From contig NC_135175.1 in assembly GCF_041146795.1 (NCBI RefSeq), forward strand, positions 28,737,075 to 28,801,074: 64,000 nucleotides of DNA, written 5' to 3'. The translations under genes were made by a program, and so were the position numbers. Below the pieces are notes generated by a model. That model saw only the letters and a program-made list of their open reading frames with translations, did no database searches and was not told the DNA's origin. Shown in pieces: positions 41,101 to 50,699 of the stretch. The stretch's first letter is position 1. Every line of letters begins with the position of its first letter. The DNA is from Maylandia zebra (Eukaryota > Chordata > Actinopteri > Cichliformes > Cichlidae).

Positions 41101-44100
41101 TGTTAACAGTACTGGACCACACAAATGATCTATGAAAACGATGATGTCACGATGGAGATGTCATTATTGAAAATTAATGACATCAGTATAAAATATCAGC
41201 GTTTTAGTATAGCCCCTGCCCTTTGGGGGGATCTGTGCAATAGTGCTCTTGTATTACTTCCTCTTTCTCAGTGATGTACAATAACATGTATACAGTGCGT
41301 GTACGATATTAAAACCTGTAATGATATTTTATATACTAATCATATGTTTTGTATGTAAATGTGAGCAACTGTAGCAAAGTCTTTGAAATGAGGTGAAGTA
41401 TATATAAAACATACAGTACAGTACTTAGAAATTACACTGTAGTAAAAATGTTTCTACCAATTTTCTTTTGGTGAGATGTTGTTGCTAAAATGATTTCATA
41501 TTTCTGTTGTGTTGCTGGTAGGTAGTTCACCGAAAAGTGACAGCACTGTGGCAAAAACAGAGCCGGTGCTCGGATGACTTTACTTGTCACAATGTCAAAA
41601 GCTTCTTTCACCATTAAAAAAAGAGATCCCATATCATTGCACTTCTCCTACCTTTGATCCATTTATTCAATATCAAAAGAAGAGACAATCTTCTCCTGGT
41701 GATCAGAGAAATATCAAAATGTCACAGCACTGTTGTCATGCCGCAGCAGAAACTGTGTCTCAGTCTGACTTGAAGCCTGTAGCCTCAATATTTAATCACT
41801 GATGTAACACTTCAGTGTCAATACTTGCTAACTGATCACCACTGATCTAAGATCAGACTTGAACCGACCAAAATGCAATCACACCCTTTGTGCTCAACCT
41901 CTGACAGTCTCTGACAGTCAATAATCTTGTACCTCATGTATTTGTAGTGCAGTTCTTTCCTTCACAGCCTGCCTGTGATCTCATGTGATGAGATTATAAT
42001 ATCATAATCACAAGGAAAGGGAGTGTAAGGGAGAGAAAAAGGAGCCAGGGAGAGAGCGGCTGGTTTGCTCTTCGACAAATACAACCACAGTGTTCCTCTA
42101 TTTTATTCTCAATTTGCTAAGTGCATCAATCTCTTCATTTGCTGCCCCTCCTCCCTGCAGTCTGAGGTTTTAGGGCTGTGCCTCTGTTTGTGGCCTAGAT
42201 ATGGAAAAGCTATTAGAGCTATTGCATTACATAAACTGAATAAGCAAAGATGTGCTTCTTTGTCTGTCAGACAAATGATCTGGTATCTTTCAGGGTTTTG
42301 TTTTGTTTTTTTCTTTTTGTGCATTCACTGAAGGACACTGTGGCATCAGTGTGCATTTGTTAGGAAACATACACTTTTCCCTTGCTATAAACAAATAGTA
42401 AATACAGCAACCTATGTATTAATATTATGGTGATTTAAAAATAAATTGTTTTTTTAAACAGTCCATAGTAAGTCAGAATGTCCACATGTCATGGTCAAAT
42501 ATAAAGATACATAGTATTTGAGCTCTGATCTTCTTTTTAGGGCCGGACATCCCGTTTGTGGCTGTTTACAAGACACAGAGAGACACAGAAAGTGAGACAC
42601 AAGACAGAGAAAGTGAGTATTTCAACCAAGCAGCAGGTCTCCATGTCAAAAAGTATATTTCCTCTAGTGGCTGGCTCCAGAAGCAAGTCATTGCCTTAGC
42701 TTCTCATGTTAAAATGTCCAAATTTACAAAGTTAAAAAGTTAATTTTGGTGAAATCAGGGTCACATCAAACGTGGAAAATCTGTAAAAGCTTTTTATTAC
42801 CCACAGTTTTTTATGGATGATCTTCAAACTTCACAACAATGTCGCCCTTGCTACCTGTCTGTATCCACATTCTTAATAAAGTTTAAATGTGTGAGTTTTA
42901 AACTAAAAATCTATTTATTTATTTTTAAAGAAGAATTGTATTTACTTTTGTAGGAGGAAATTAGCTGTACACAAGCTATAATTTTTCGCCTGAATTAGAA
43001 TTTGAACAGATTTTTGACTCACCTTAGGGGCTAGCCCCTAGTGGCCTTATAAAGAACTCCAGTTTTGACGCTCCTGCTTCCTCTTTCAGCCCTGGAAGCT
43101 ACCTTTTGACACAAATGAATATTTACAAGCCTGAATGGAATGAAACACATTAGAAATGACCTTCTCTACATTACCATATTTGCTATATTTAACCTGACCT
43201 TGTCAAAAGGGGGCAGAAGTGTTTGCAGTGTAGTGCAAAGTGATCACCTTTGCACTGAGTCACTGTTTGTCTACAGGCCAAGTGTGGCATGACAGACGTA
43301 ATGACATTACTCCTCACAATGGATGTCCTCATTAGATTATAACCTGCCCAACAGCACTATCAGCATACTGTTATTTGATTACTACAGTGTGTATGTGTGT
43401 GCCAGTCTTTATCATCTTTAAGTAATGAGATCTCCCCGTCCTGAATATGTTAAAAAACAACTCTGTAAATTTCATTACCATATATTATTCGATGTATTCA
43501 CCTTCACAACAGCATTTTTGTAAGTGCAATCCATTTTTTTCCTGCCACTCAGTATGCTGCATTTAAAGGCATGTCTTTCTAAGTGACCTGTAGGTCTTTC
43601 TAATGTCCTGCTGTAAGCAATGGTAGAGACAAGATCACATTAGAATTAGTGTATGAAGTCTCCTCATCTCATTCCAATTTGGCCGTCTTGATTTGGTGCC
43701 TGCTTTTACATCTCCTCTACAACATCTATGTTTAGGTTTCATGGGGGGGGAGATTTTTCTTATCGCCTCTAAAATTTTTATGTAGCACATCTATAAGGAG
43801 ATTACTCTCTATTCTGCTCCTGTAACAAATCAGTCATTTGAAACATGAGCTGCCTGACAAAAATACTGTAAACTGTTATCTCACATACTCTCTTCAGGTA
43901 TTGTAGAAGTCTATAAACTGGAGAGCAATGAGAAAGTGAGGCTGACCTTGGAGTCCATGCAGATGCCCATAGTGGAGTACAAGGAGATCAACATGGACGA
44001 CTATAGTATGTATCAGACCACCAGACTCTTACTGTATAATGGCATATTATTAGGAACTTAATGCTAATGATGGAGTAATACAGAGCTTATTTCACTTCTT

Positions 44101-47100
44101 TTTATATTAAAAGATGCCACGGAGCTGAGGTAAACTGAGCCAAAAGATGTTTGTCAATCAAAACAAACTGATTCCTGATTAAAAAAGAAAAAAAAAAAAA
44201 CCCATAAAGTTTGAAATATATTTTATTTGTAGACTGTATGTAAAAGATGGACATAGCCATCATGATGGCTGTCTTCATGTTTTGAAGCCAGATGTGAGGA
44301 ATAAGGGGCAGGTCTGCCTGAGAACCAGACGACACTGAATGCTCATATGGTGACATGAGCTCTAAAACCCTGCTTTAATATTTGTTTAACGCCAGATGAA
44401 AAATGTGGGCCCAGATTAAAATCACTCTAAATGGAAAATGATAACTCTAGGGAAATATTCATATAGAAGCGAATGGGAAAATAGCCTTGGACTTGGCCTC
44501 TATGAACAGTTTGTTGTATGTATGTGGTTTTAGTCTCCCATTTTTGGTCACACTTTTTTCGTAAATCTCGACCATATCATGTTTCAAAAAGGAATTTCTG
44601 TGGCATTTTCCTCTTCATTGTTAATCACAAGTTCTTGTCAAATGAGCAAGCGGTTTGAGAGCCAGACCTGTCACATCAATTTTTCAGCAAGCCATGAAAA
44701 TGCTCATCTCAAGGCTTCAAAACTGGCCTTCAGAAGCCAACAGGTGATGTCACAGTAGCTGTGTCCATAAGTTATGCTATCTGTGGTTCTTAAGCATATA
44801 AAATGGGTTGTTTTCTGTGCTACAGTCATGATCCAGCTTACTTTGAACATGCATTGCTAAGCTAGCAACTGAAGCCATGAAGTCTATTACCTCCGAAAAG
44901 ATAATAAATTAAGGCATTTTCTCATAGACATCCATACAATTTGACTTAATTTAGCAATCCAAAACTGCGGCACTAACAGCTAGAAAGTTTAGTGCACAGA
45001 ACCAGGGGTTATGTTTTGTGTTTGTGAAAGAGACCTTAGTTGCTTTTGTGTAACAGTTGTTTGACTTGACATTGCAGCCTTGTCGATGCAGATCCTGAAA
45101 CCAGCTGGCTTTGTCGAAACGTCACACTACCCTCTGCTCCTGCTTGTGTATGTATCAACAAAAGTGTGTGTCTATTAGCAATGCAGTCTCCACTCCAAGT
45201 TATATGAGGACATATCCGTCCATATCAATGCAAACATGCCAAGCAGATAAATTTCTTTGTCCCTGACACCTGCTGGATAATAATTACACTGTGACAAACT
45301 GAACCTCCTCTCCACCATTTTTTCATGAGCGTTCCTTTCTTCCAGCCTTGAACTATATTTTTATTCTCCAGGTCAGATCTAGGTTTCTCACCGTTTTAGA
45401 AAAAAAAAACACACTACTATAATTTATTGTATCGTCATTCATACCTGTAAAAATGATTTATTAGAAGTTTAAATCATTAGGAATTATTTCACCTCTTCAT
45501 CACAGTCATAACTTGCAGTTGAAACTCTTACACCATTTAGCAGGCATGCCGTTGATTTTGAGTAAGTTTTTCTATTCCATGTCCCCATTTTTCTCTGTTT
45601 TCTGTTCATCTGCTGTTGCTTTTCTTGCGCTGTATAGCTCAAATGTTTAATTTAAAAAATAGACTGCAGAAAATTGGGACATAAGGTTATGCACTTTATT
45701 TTCACATGGACACAAAGTTAGGACTGAAATAAGGATCACATCACTTGTGGTAGCCTCGATTTCACTTCACTGCTCTGCTTGTGGTGCAGCGATGGGACAC
45801 CTGGTGACCAGATGGTGTCAGAGCAGTTTCACTTGGATTGGGCCACGGTGCTGGTGAGCAGCTTCGGCGCCATCGTGCTGCGTTGTGACGGGCAAGGCAG
45901 CGGCTTCCAGGGCACCAACCTGCTGCATCGGATCCAGAAGAAACTGGGCGTGTTTGAGGAGCAGGATCAGAAGGATGCACTTAAGTATGTGGATAAAGTC
46001 GTGCTGCTTTATTGAGAAAAACACATTAAACTGTGTAATTTGCAGAAGTCATCTGCCAGATCTTAAAGCCACATTTATTCACACGCACACACACACAAAT
46101 AAATTTACATTATCATCTGTAAATTCTTCATTAGTTACTGCTATGAAAATATATTTTGCACACACACTGATAGCAGCTGGTCTGGCAGAACTGAAAACGT
46201 GCATTTAATGTGCAAGTGTTAAACAAACACTGTGAATTTAATATAGTATAATGGATCGTTTATTGCAAACAGCTGCTAAAACATCTTGTAAGTTAGAGCT
46301 ACAGCTGCTACTGTGAGACAGTTTTTCTAAAAGTCAAACTGAACCAATGTTTATCTTTGACAGTTTTATTCTAAAGGAGCCCTATGTTGACAAAAACAGA
46401 GTCGGAGCATTTGGAAAGGTAAGAATAGTGTCAGTATGTGCATTCTGGGTCCAAAGATTGACCAAAATAGTCCATTCTACACTCAAGTATCTCTGTGTTA
46501 ACATGCAGTTGTTGTACTTCAGGTGTATGGAGGCTATGTGACCAGCCTGTTGGTCAGCGGTGAGGAATCTCCTGTAAAATGCGGCGCTGTCCTCTCACCC
46601 ATCACAGATTTTGAATTGTATGGTAAGCTGTGTTTGTTTGCAGCTTTTTGCATTTGAAAAATCACCACTCCACTACGTGTACTAAACAAATGCAGTAACC
46701 CTGCATAATCAGTCAGGCTCAGGCAGCACTGACAGAATATTCAGAGGAAAAGGGAAGACAGATTGCAAATCTAGCACCTTTAACCCCACAGCGGGGATAT
46801 CTTTTCAGGGACTGCGTCACGCAAGTAGGCACTCATGAGTATGATGGTGCAGACAAACCTAGAACTCAATCACATCAGCGCCAGACGAAGTTAACAACAC
46901 CAGCCTCACCTCGGCTACCCGAGGAATACAATGTGTGAAATGCAGAAGTGCTGTGCACCGAGGGAGTGACAGTACGAGAGACGCAGGGAACAAGGAACGA
47001 GGCGCGGTGCTGTTGTAGCTGGAGGCGCACCGAGTCAGGAAAGTGCAAATTAAGGAGGAGCTGGGCGTTGCGGTGTGACTGATTTCCTATCTATTTGATT

Positions 47101-50100
47101 TCTCTCGCTCTGCCAGAGGCGGTGAGAGACGTGCCATGACACTGGAATTGCGGAATTGCAAATGAAGACTCTTGTAACAGCCTCAAAACTAAGGAATATG
47201 TAGATGGCTGAATATATTTAGACATAGGGATAAAAAACCACCCTCAAACAAAGAGTGATTAATGGAAGATTTGATTTGATCTTAACAACAAAGCTAATAA
47301 AAGATAACCGAAGCCTATTTCCCCCTCTAGCTTCTGCATTTTCTGAGAGATACCTTGGACTGCCCAAACCTGACACAAGAGCATACACGGTAAGATTTTA
47401 TTACTTTTTTTTTTTTTTTCATTTTCTTTCCAGTTGTAATAATTATCAAAATAATCTGCTGAAATGTGTTTTTTAGATGGCAAATTTAGCCCACAGAGCG
47501 TCTCAGTTTATGGATAAGAAGTTTCTGATTATCCATCCTACAGCTGACGGTAGGTCAGGAATTATAATCATCTTCATAACTGAATATGTAAAAGATAAAC
47601 AATAATCTGTCTCATTTGGTTTCTTTAGAAAAAGTCCACTTTCAACATACAGCGAAATTCATTGCCCAGCTCATCAGTGAAAAGGCCAACTACACCCTAC
47701 AGGTATGCAGTCTTTCTTTTCCTTGTTCAGTCCAACCTCTGGGAGCTTTGTGATCCCAGTGGTGGTCTCGCAGCAGGCAGAGGATTAGCCCTTCACAATG
47801 TCTGCCTCACACATAATGAGATTATAAGACCTCCTTGGGCATCCTGCATTAACACCATGACTAATCCCTTTATAACACATTGCTCTGCTGGCGAATGTTC
47901 ATCAAAGCTCATTACTGACCAACAGACACATTAGTGTGCACAGTATTAATATTAGGTCTCTACTAGTTTATGATGGGTTCAAATAAACACTATCACTTAG
48001 TTACTGTCGGTTGAAAAACACTTTGAGCTCTGGTAATATACACTTACTAGATAGTTTATAAGCTTTGCTAATACCAGGTTGGAACCTCTTTTGCCTTCAG
48101 AACTATCTTAATTATTCTGGTACAGATTCAAAGTTTTCTCTTCGGTCACGCTCGGTTGATTTTTCTAGTCGGCACACTCATTTCCTCCATTACGCGCTGG
48201 CTCCATTACCCGCTGGCTGCTACCCAAACAAACACACGTGCGGCTTGGCACTTGCGCTGTACGTAACAAGTCACGCGACGTGACGCTGCGGCTGTGATTG
48301 GTTCGGCTCTGCGCTACTTAATTTGGATTGACTGACCTTTTTTTTTTTTTTTTTTTTTTTTTTTGTTGAGGACAAGAGCGGCGAGGTCTATCGCGATAGC
48401 TTAATTTCTCTATCGAGTAAAAGTTATATCGCGATACATATCGTTATCGTTCTATCGCCCAGCTCTAGTGGCTGCACATCAGTGATGTGAATATCCCATT
48501 TCACCACATCCCAAATTCAGTCATTTGAGTACAGCGAACTTTCTGTTGTGTTCAAGAAACCAGTTTGACATGATTTGAGCGAAATGACGTGTTAGTCGGC
48601 TGCTATCACAAAGGTAGGCTATGGCATTTAAACAATGCTCAGTGGGTACTAAGGAGCTCAAAGTGTGACAAGAAAATATCCTCCATACCATTACACAACT
48701 GCAACAACCTGAACCATGGATGCAAGACAGGATCCATGCTTTTATATTTTACAGGGTATATCAAACAAGAGTCGTCCAGTTTCAAAGTGCTTTAATTCTG
48801 CAGCCCTACACCAGTAACAAGCGAAACATGTACTGTTAGAAAGAGGGGATTCACGAGTTTCACATAGTTGCTGGTAGGTAGCAGTGGTTACAGTGAGTCC
48901 AAACATGCTCCCAAAAATTTGGGACAAGTTTAACTATCGTATGGACATTTGCCATGCGTGTGGAGGGCGACATATTGAGCACTTGTGAACATTGTAAGTT
49001 TTATATGTAAAACTTTATGTTCAGCCATGTATTTAAAAATTTAAACCAAGCTTCTATGTACATTACTTTAAAAGGTATAGCCTTTTATAACCGGATTATT
49101 CTTTTGATAACACCCTGTATATGCCATCCCAGTGTTGCAACAGGAAAACTGAAACCTTCATGCTCTGAACACTTGGTGTGGTCTTTAGCTGCTCTAGGTT
49201 GGACATGTTGCACATTAAGAGATGCTTTTCTGTATACCTAGGTTATAATAAAATGGTTAATTGAGTTACTATTGCCTTCCTATCAGCTCAAAGTGGATTG
49301 ACAATTCTCCTCTAACATCAACAAGGCATTTTCACTAAGAGAACTACCACTCACTTTTCAAACTAGTCTCTTTAAACCATAGAAATGGTCCTGGTAGAGC
49401 AGCAGTTTCTGAAATATTCGGACCAGTCTTACTGGCACCAATAATACATTAAAGGTTACTAAAATTACCTTTCTTCCCTATTCCGTTGCTTATTTGGAGC
49501 ATGTGTGCATGCCTAACTGTACTGAACTGCTGTCATGTTATTAGATATTTGCGTTGACATGCAGCTGAACAGGTATCTAATCGTAAGTGAGCCAGACCAG
49601 TGAAGATACCTTGTCTGTTAGTAATAACAGTTCAACTACACATTTAATCCCTGAGATCCCTAAATGTAAAAAGATCTGAAATTTCAATAACATTTTTCAG
49701 TTTTTCTACATAATTAAGAAAGAGTTGTTATTAATTGATCTATTACTTAATTACTCTGCTATAGTATAAATTGTCGTAGGGGAGGTCTTTATATGCAGGA
49801 AAACGCTTCCTGCATATAAACGCAAAATGTATGCCCTCCTTCATATTTTCCAAAGCCATCCATTGGGCTGGATTTTGGGCCTTGTGTTTGACACACCTGG
49901 AGTAAACTGTTGTTTTCACTTAGCCAGGATGGTATTATTGTAGGGTCAATACCTTATAATAAAAAGTGCTTTGAGGCAACTGATATTGTGATTTGGTGGT
50001 ATATAAATAAAACTGAAATCAATTGATTGTGTGAGGTTCTGATCCACAGTCCATGTCAAATGATAGATGGCTGCCAACCAGCAGAGGAACTAAACAAAGT

Positions 50101-50699
50101 AAAGCTGTTAGCATGAAAACTGATTTTAGCTACCTGAGATAAAAACTTTGCTGTGTTTCTTTGTAGGTGTACACTATATTTAGACGCTATTGACAGAAAG
50201 ACCAATTTACCTCACGAAACACAGAGCTTTGTAGCCTCCTTGCAATCGAAGAACAAAGTCCACAGAGTGAGGCAGCAGTGCTAACCACTGTGCCACCCTG
50301 CTGCACACTTCAGAAGATTATTTCATCAGCATCAAAAAAAGATTTTTAAAGACCAAAAATGTCATTTGTATCCAGTTTCTTCAGATATACCATTCAGTAA
50401 TCATATTAGTAGCATGACTAGCATGGATGCTAGTCCCCTAGAAGTTCAGTAAATGATTTTGTAATTAATTTTGGTTAAATTAAAAAAAAATTAAGAATTA
50501 CTAAACACTGAATTCAAGTGATGTTCTTCCCTTATTCTTTGTGTTTAAGATCTACCCAGACGAGGGCCACTTCATCCACAGTGAAGCAACGAGGCAGCAT
50601 CTCAGTCAGTCCTTGGTGAACTTTTTTGAGGAGTGCTTCAGGCTACCAGAAAGAGTGTTTGAGGAGGCTCTGGAAGAAGAGATTGAAGATGAGGGTTAG
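15410..50699 (+). CDS. dpp6: DPP6-like dipeptidyl peptidase family protein, 3' 23 coding exons
   Basis: Exons: 15410-15504, 15943-16017, 18091-18143, 20294-20375, 25255-25375, 35329-35483, 35634-35731, 36603-36726, 36814-36852, 37194-37301, 37626-37717, 39505-39552, 39666-39784, 42541-42591 (or -42612), 43898-44005, 45078-45147, 45790-45984, 46364-46418, 46523-46622, 47331-47389, 47477-47549, 47629-47702, 50550-50699. All junctions are GT-AG and phases agree, giving 713 or 720 residues. The first half is the eight-bladed propeller (YVLLAYNV-like strands, [51 protein letters not shown]); the second is the alpha/beta-hydrolase domain. Peptides such as AYATINDT and KKHEDESE favour DPP6 over DPP10. 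Known role of the family: single-pass membrane auxiliary subunit of Kv4 A-type potassium channels, without peptidase activity. Here the nucleophile Ser is Val (FGKVYGGY), while the charge-relay Asp and His persist. Cytoplasmic and membrane segments are not in the recognised exons. Confidence 0.95.
19391..19612 (-). repeat. Possible Tigger/pogo-type MITE remnant
   Basis: Read on the minus strand it begins TACAGTGAACAGCCGCCTATT followed by CGCGGTTCA, resembling ends of Tigger-like non-autonomous elements, and the far end is a TTCGCGAGGGTTAGGGACC block. It lies in the DPP6 intron between 18143 and 20294. The inverted repeats do not match well in this copy, so the family is tentative. Confidence 0.4.
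21068..21135. repeat. Short hAT-like MITE end fragment
   Basis: The stretch TATCGGGACGATAGATG followed by TATATCGGGATATGAG and GCACAGCCCTA resembles the end of non-autonomous fish repeats with CGATA-rich termini, as at 48440-48467. Short and degenerate. Confidence 0.35.
25255..25375 (+). CDS. dpp6: DPP6 exon with FENNIYYR and DWLYE motifs
   Basis: Encodes [18 protein letters not shown] through SDWLYE, with the split codon completed at 35329. In catalytic DPP4 the double Glu of the DWVYEEE loop binds the substrate amino terminus. The two Glu are retained here although the enzyme is predicted inactive. The intron that follows is nearly 10 kb, the longest in the recognised part. Confidence 0.95.
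25520..26440 (+). pseudogene. Fossil Tc1-like transposase, interrupted by a SINE-like repeat
   Basis: Degenerate plus-strand similarity to a Tc1 transposase that differs from the one at 4540. The first catalytic Asp is recognisable in VLWTDE (25704-25721) and the second in DNDPKH (26236-26253). The third acidic position reads Lys (GQIKMW, codon 26316-26318) in place of the Glu of NPIEMLW. Frameshifts and stops are frequent. A separate SINE-like repeat (about 25740-26026) splits the sequence between the first and second motifs, so it inserted later. It lies in the long DPP6 intron after 25375. Confidence 0.75.
25740..26026 (-). repeat. tRNA-headed SINE-like repeat nested in Tc1 fossil
   Basis: Read on the minus strand it starts GGGCGATTGTGGCTCAAGTG (A-box-like), followed by GGTTCGAGCCCC (B-box-like) and a GTGTCCTTTGGCAAGACACTTC block. 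It ends in AGCGCTATACAAATACAGG-type sequence. Same family as 38896-39213 and 62232-62373. Confidence 0.65.
28123..28162. repeat. Perfect 15-bp hairpin, 10-base loop
   Basis: TAACTGTAAACTGAC (28123-28137) is followed after ten bases by its exact reverse complement (28148-28162). Located in a DPP6 intron; function unknown. Confidence 0.85.
29126..29162. repeat. (TG)n microsatellite
   Basis: About 37 bases of uninterrupted TG in a DPP6 intron. Confidence 0.95.
29840..30710 (-). mobile_element. Decayed Rex3/RTE-type LINE, 3' part
   Basis: On the minus strand broken frames give [19 protein letters not shown] (the reverse transcriptase FADD core, near 30610), then segments such as [10 protein letters not shown] and [14 protein letters not shown], and a C-terminal WFGHLVRRP...TGRR region. 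It ends at the low coordinate in a short GGAT repeat (about 29845-29860), the kind of tail RTE elements use. The sequence near 30690, TGACAAAGGGTAACC, resembles a region conserved in fish Rex3. Several stops and shifts make it non-functional. Confidence 0.72.
31640..31705 (+). repeat. Possible L2-type LINE 3' tail
   Basis: GTGTAAAGTGTCCTGCTCTG and CTAGATAAATATAACTGAAC resemble the common fish 3' tail (TAAAGCGCCTTGAG ... TATATAAATAAAATTGAA). Short and diverged. Confidence 0.35.
32193..32221. repeat. (GTTT)n microsatellite
   Basis: Seven tandem GTTT units within a DPP6 intron. Confidence 0.9.
33706..33740. repeat. Perfect odd palindrome, 17-bp arms, 1-base centre
   Basis: TAATTTACTTCTCCATA, centre A (33723), then the exact reverse complement to 33740. 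It stands 23 bases from a second palindrome at 33764-33810. Confidence 0.93.
33764..33810. repeat. Perfect odd palindrome, 23-bp arms, 1-base centre
   Basis: The left arm 33764-33786 (containing TCTATTGCAAGCATA), centre T at 33787 and exact reverse complement 33788-33810. A partial direct copy of the left arm (TCTATTGCAAGCATTGCAAG) precedes it at 33741. Located in the DPP6 intron after 25375. Confidence 0.93.
34885..34965 (-). repeat. Possible SINE-like fragment
   Basis: CTCAGTGTCCTGACCAAGGG and CACTTTGGCATGTGGAGGA resemble the central block of the fish tRNA-headed repeats in reverse orientation. Ends not definable. Confidence 0.35.
37803..38580 (+). mobile_element. Internally deleted Tc1-like transposon remnant
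   Basis: It starts with a TIR-like ACTCACCACCCACTTTGTTAG ATACACC segment and continues with degenerate transposase sequence (the FDCGVVVGA region, a GGTTTACAGAGAATGGTC block). It then jumps to the 3' coding end (CTGCAGCAACTGTGTGACGC, ATGTCAATATGGACCAAAAT) and ends near 38580 without a clear right repeat. The middle with most catalytic motifs is missing. The same family is present in reverse at 48041-49591. It lies in the DPP6 intron 37717-39505. Confidence 0.75.
38896..39213 (-). repeat. tRNA-headed SINE-like repeat with target-site duplication
   Basis: Full-length-looking copy, about 318 bp. Minus-strand order: GGGGCGACCGTGGCTCAAGG (A-box-like), GGTTGCCGGTTCGATCCCGG (B-box), CTTGGGCAAGACACTTTACC, a GGCAGCCTCGCTTCTGTCAG block, GTAAAGCGCTTTGGGTGCC and a TATTATTATTATTA tail. 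GACTAA occurs at both flanks (38890-38895 and 39214-39219), consistent with a target duplication. The two boxes suggest polymerase III ancestry from a tRNA gene. Confidence 0.72.
40568..40612. repeat. Overlapping inverted repeats that compete for one arm
   Basis: AACATCTGTCTGATG (40571-40585) has an exact reverse complement at 40598-40612. CTTCAACATC (40568-40577) has one at 40583-40592. The shared left part can pair with either. Confidence 0.8.
40613..41000 (+). repeat. Dispersed repeat, copy 1 (unnamed)
   Basis: Begins ATCAGGGTCACACCAAATGT and contains GGATCATCTCCAAACTTCAA near 40970. Both blocks recur in the same order at about 42755 and 42817, so the two stretches are related. I do not recognise the family. 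Confidence 0.5.
42541..42612 (+). CDS. dpp6: DPP6 exon with two in-phase donor sites
   Basis: Starts after TTTTTAG and encodes [16 protein letters not shown]. Two donors, each preceded by GAAA, stand 21 bases apart: GTGAGA at 42592 and GTGAGT at 42613. Both leave one base (a) and join in phase to 43898. The upstream donor gives a length closer to human DPP6; the downstream one has the better consensus and adds seven polar residues. Confidence 0.85.
42750..42850 (+). repeat. Dispersed repeat, copy 2, with internal deletion relative to copy 1
   Basis: ATCAGGGTCACATCAAACGT followed about 60 bases later by GGATGATCTTCAAACTTCAC. The two blocks are about 350 bases apart in copy 1. Both copies lie in the same DPP6 region. 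Confidence 0.5.
46523..46622 (+). CDS. dpp6: DPP6 exon at the former nucleophile elbow
   Basis: Joined to the exon ending 46418 it gives [12 protein letters not shown]. Active DPP4-family enzymes have GWSYGG here, mammalian DPP6 GKDYGG and DPP10 GKGYGG. The GTG codon at 46523-46525 is the first codon of the exon, so the reading depends on the acceptor at 46521-46522, the only good one nearby. Confidence 0.93.
46760..47110. other. GC-rich, CpG-containing intronic block, unidentified
   Basis: Between DPP6 exons 46523-46622 and 47331-47389 the base composition rises (GAGACGCAGGG, GAGGCGCGGTGC, GGAGGCGCACCGAG). No coding match or repeat family is recognised; it may be an old inserted element. 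Confidence 0.35.
48041..49591 (-). mobile_element. Tc1-like transposon remnant, itself interrupted
   Basis: Minus-orientation copy of the family seen at 37803-38580. Low-coordinate end: CACTTACTAGATAGTTTATA then a segment matching the transposase 3' end (CTCTTTTGCCTTCAGAACT). After a foreign insert (48135-48467) the similarity resumes (GTGGCTGCACATCAGTGATG, CATTTGAGTACAGCGAACTT, CAGTGGGTACTAAGGAGCTC) to about 48760. The 5' end returns at about 49380-49591 (AGCAGCAGTTTCTGAAATAT, TGAACAGGTATCTAATCGTAA). The stretch 48760-49380 has no clear match and may be a second insertion or decayed sequence. It lies in the DPP6 intron before the last exon. Confidence 0.68.
48135..48467. mobile_element. hAT-like MITE nested in the Tc1 remnant
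   Basis: The high end reads, in reverse, AGAGCTGGGCGATAGAACGA followed by CGATA-rich sequence typical of non-autonomous hAT-like fish repeats. The segment also contains a 27-base T run (48338-48364) and a GC-rich half. It separates two adjacent parts of the surrounding Tc1 transposase similarity, which fixes the boundaries approximately. Target duplications were not verified. Confidence 0.5.
49788..49820. repeat. Perfect 14-bp hairpin, 5-base loop
   Basis: TTTATATGCAGGAA (49788-49801), loop AACGC, exact reverse complement 49807-49820. Confidence 0.85.
49955..50025 (+). repeat. L2-type LINE 3' tail
   Basis: AAAAAGTGCTTTGAGGCAAC, ATTGTGATTTGGTGGTATAT and AAATAAAACTGAAATCAATTG follow the consensus 3' end of fish L2-type elements. 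Only the tail remains. Confidence 0.5.
50550..50699 (+). CDS. dpp6: DPP6 last coding exon with stop codon
   Basis: Encodes [18 protein letters not shown] through an acidic tail [12 protein letters not shown] and TAG at 50697-50699. The His of the ancestral triad is at 50568-50570. The acidic C-terminal end resembles the EDEEED end of mammalian DPP6. Confidence 0.96.
   Translation: MYPDEGHFIHSEATRQHLSQSLVNFFEECFRLPERVFEEALEEEIEDEG

Noticed and set aside
50275..50310. tRNA-like or SINE signal (AGTGCTAACCACTGTGCCACC)
   Set aside because: Resembles the antisense A-box head of a fish SINE but only about 35 bases remain; too short to annotate.
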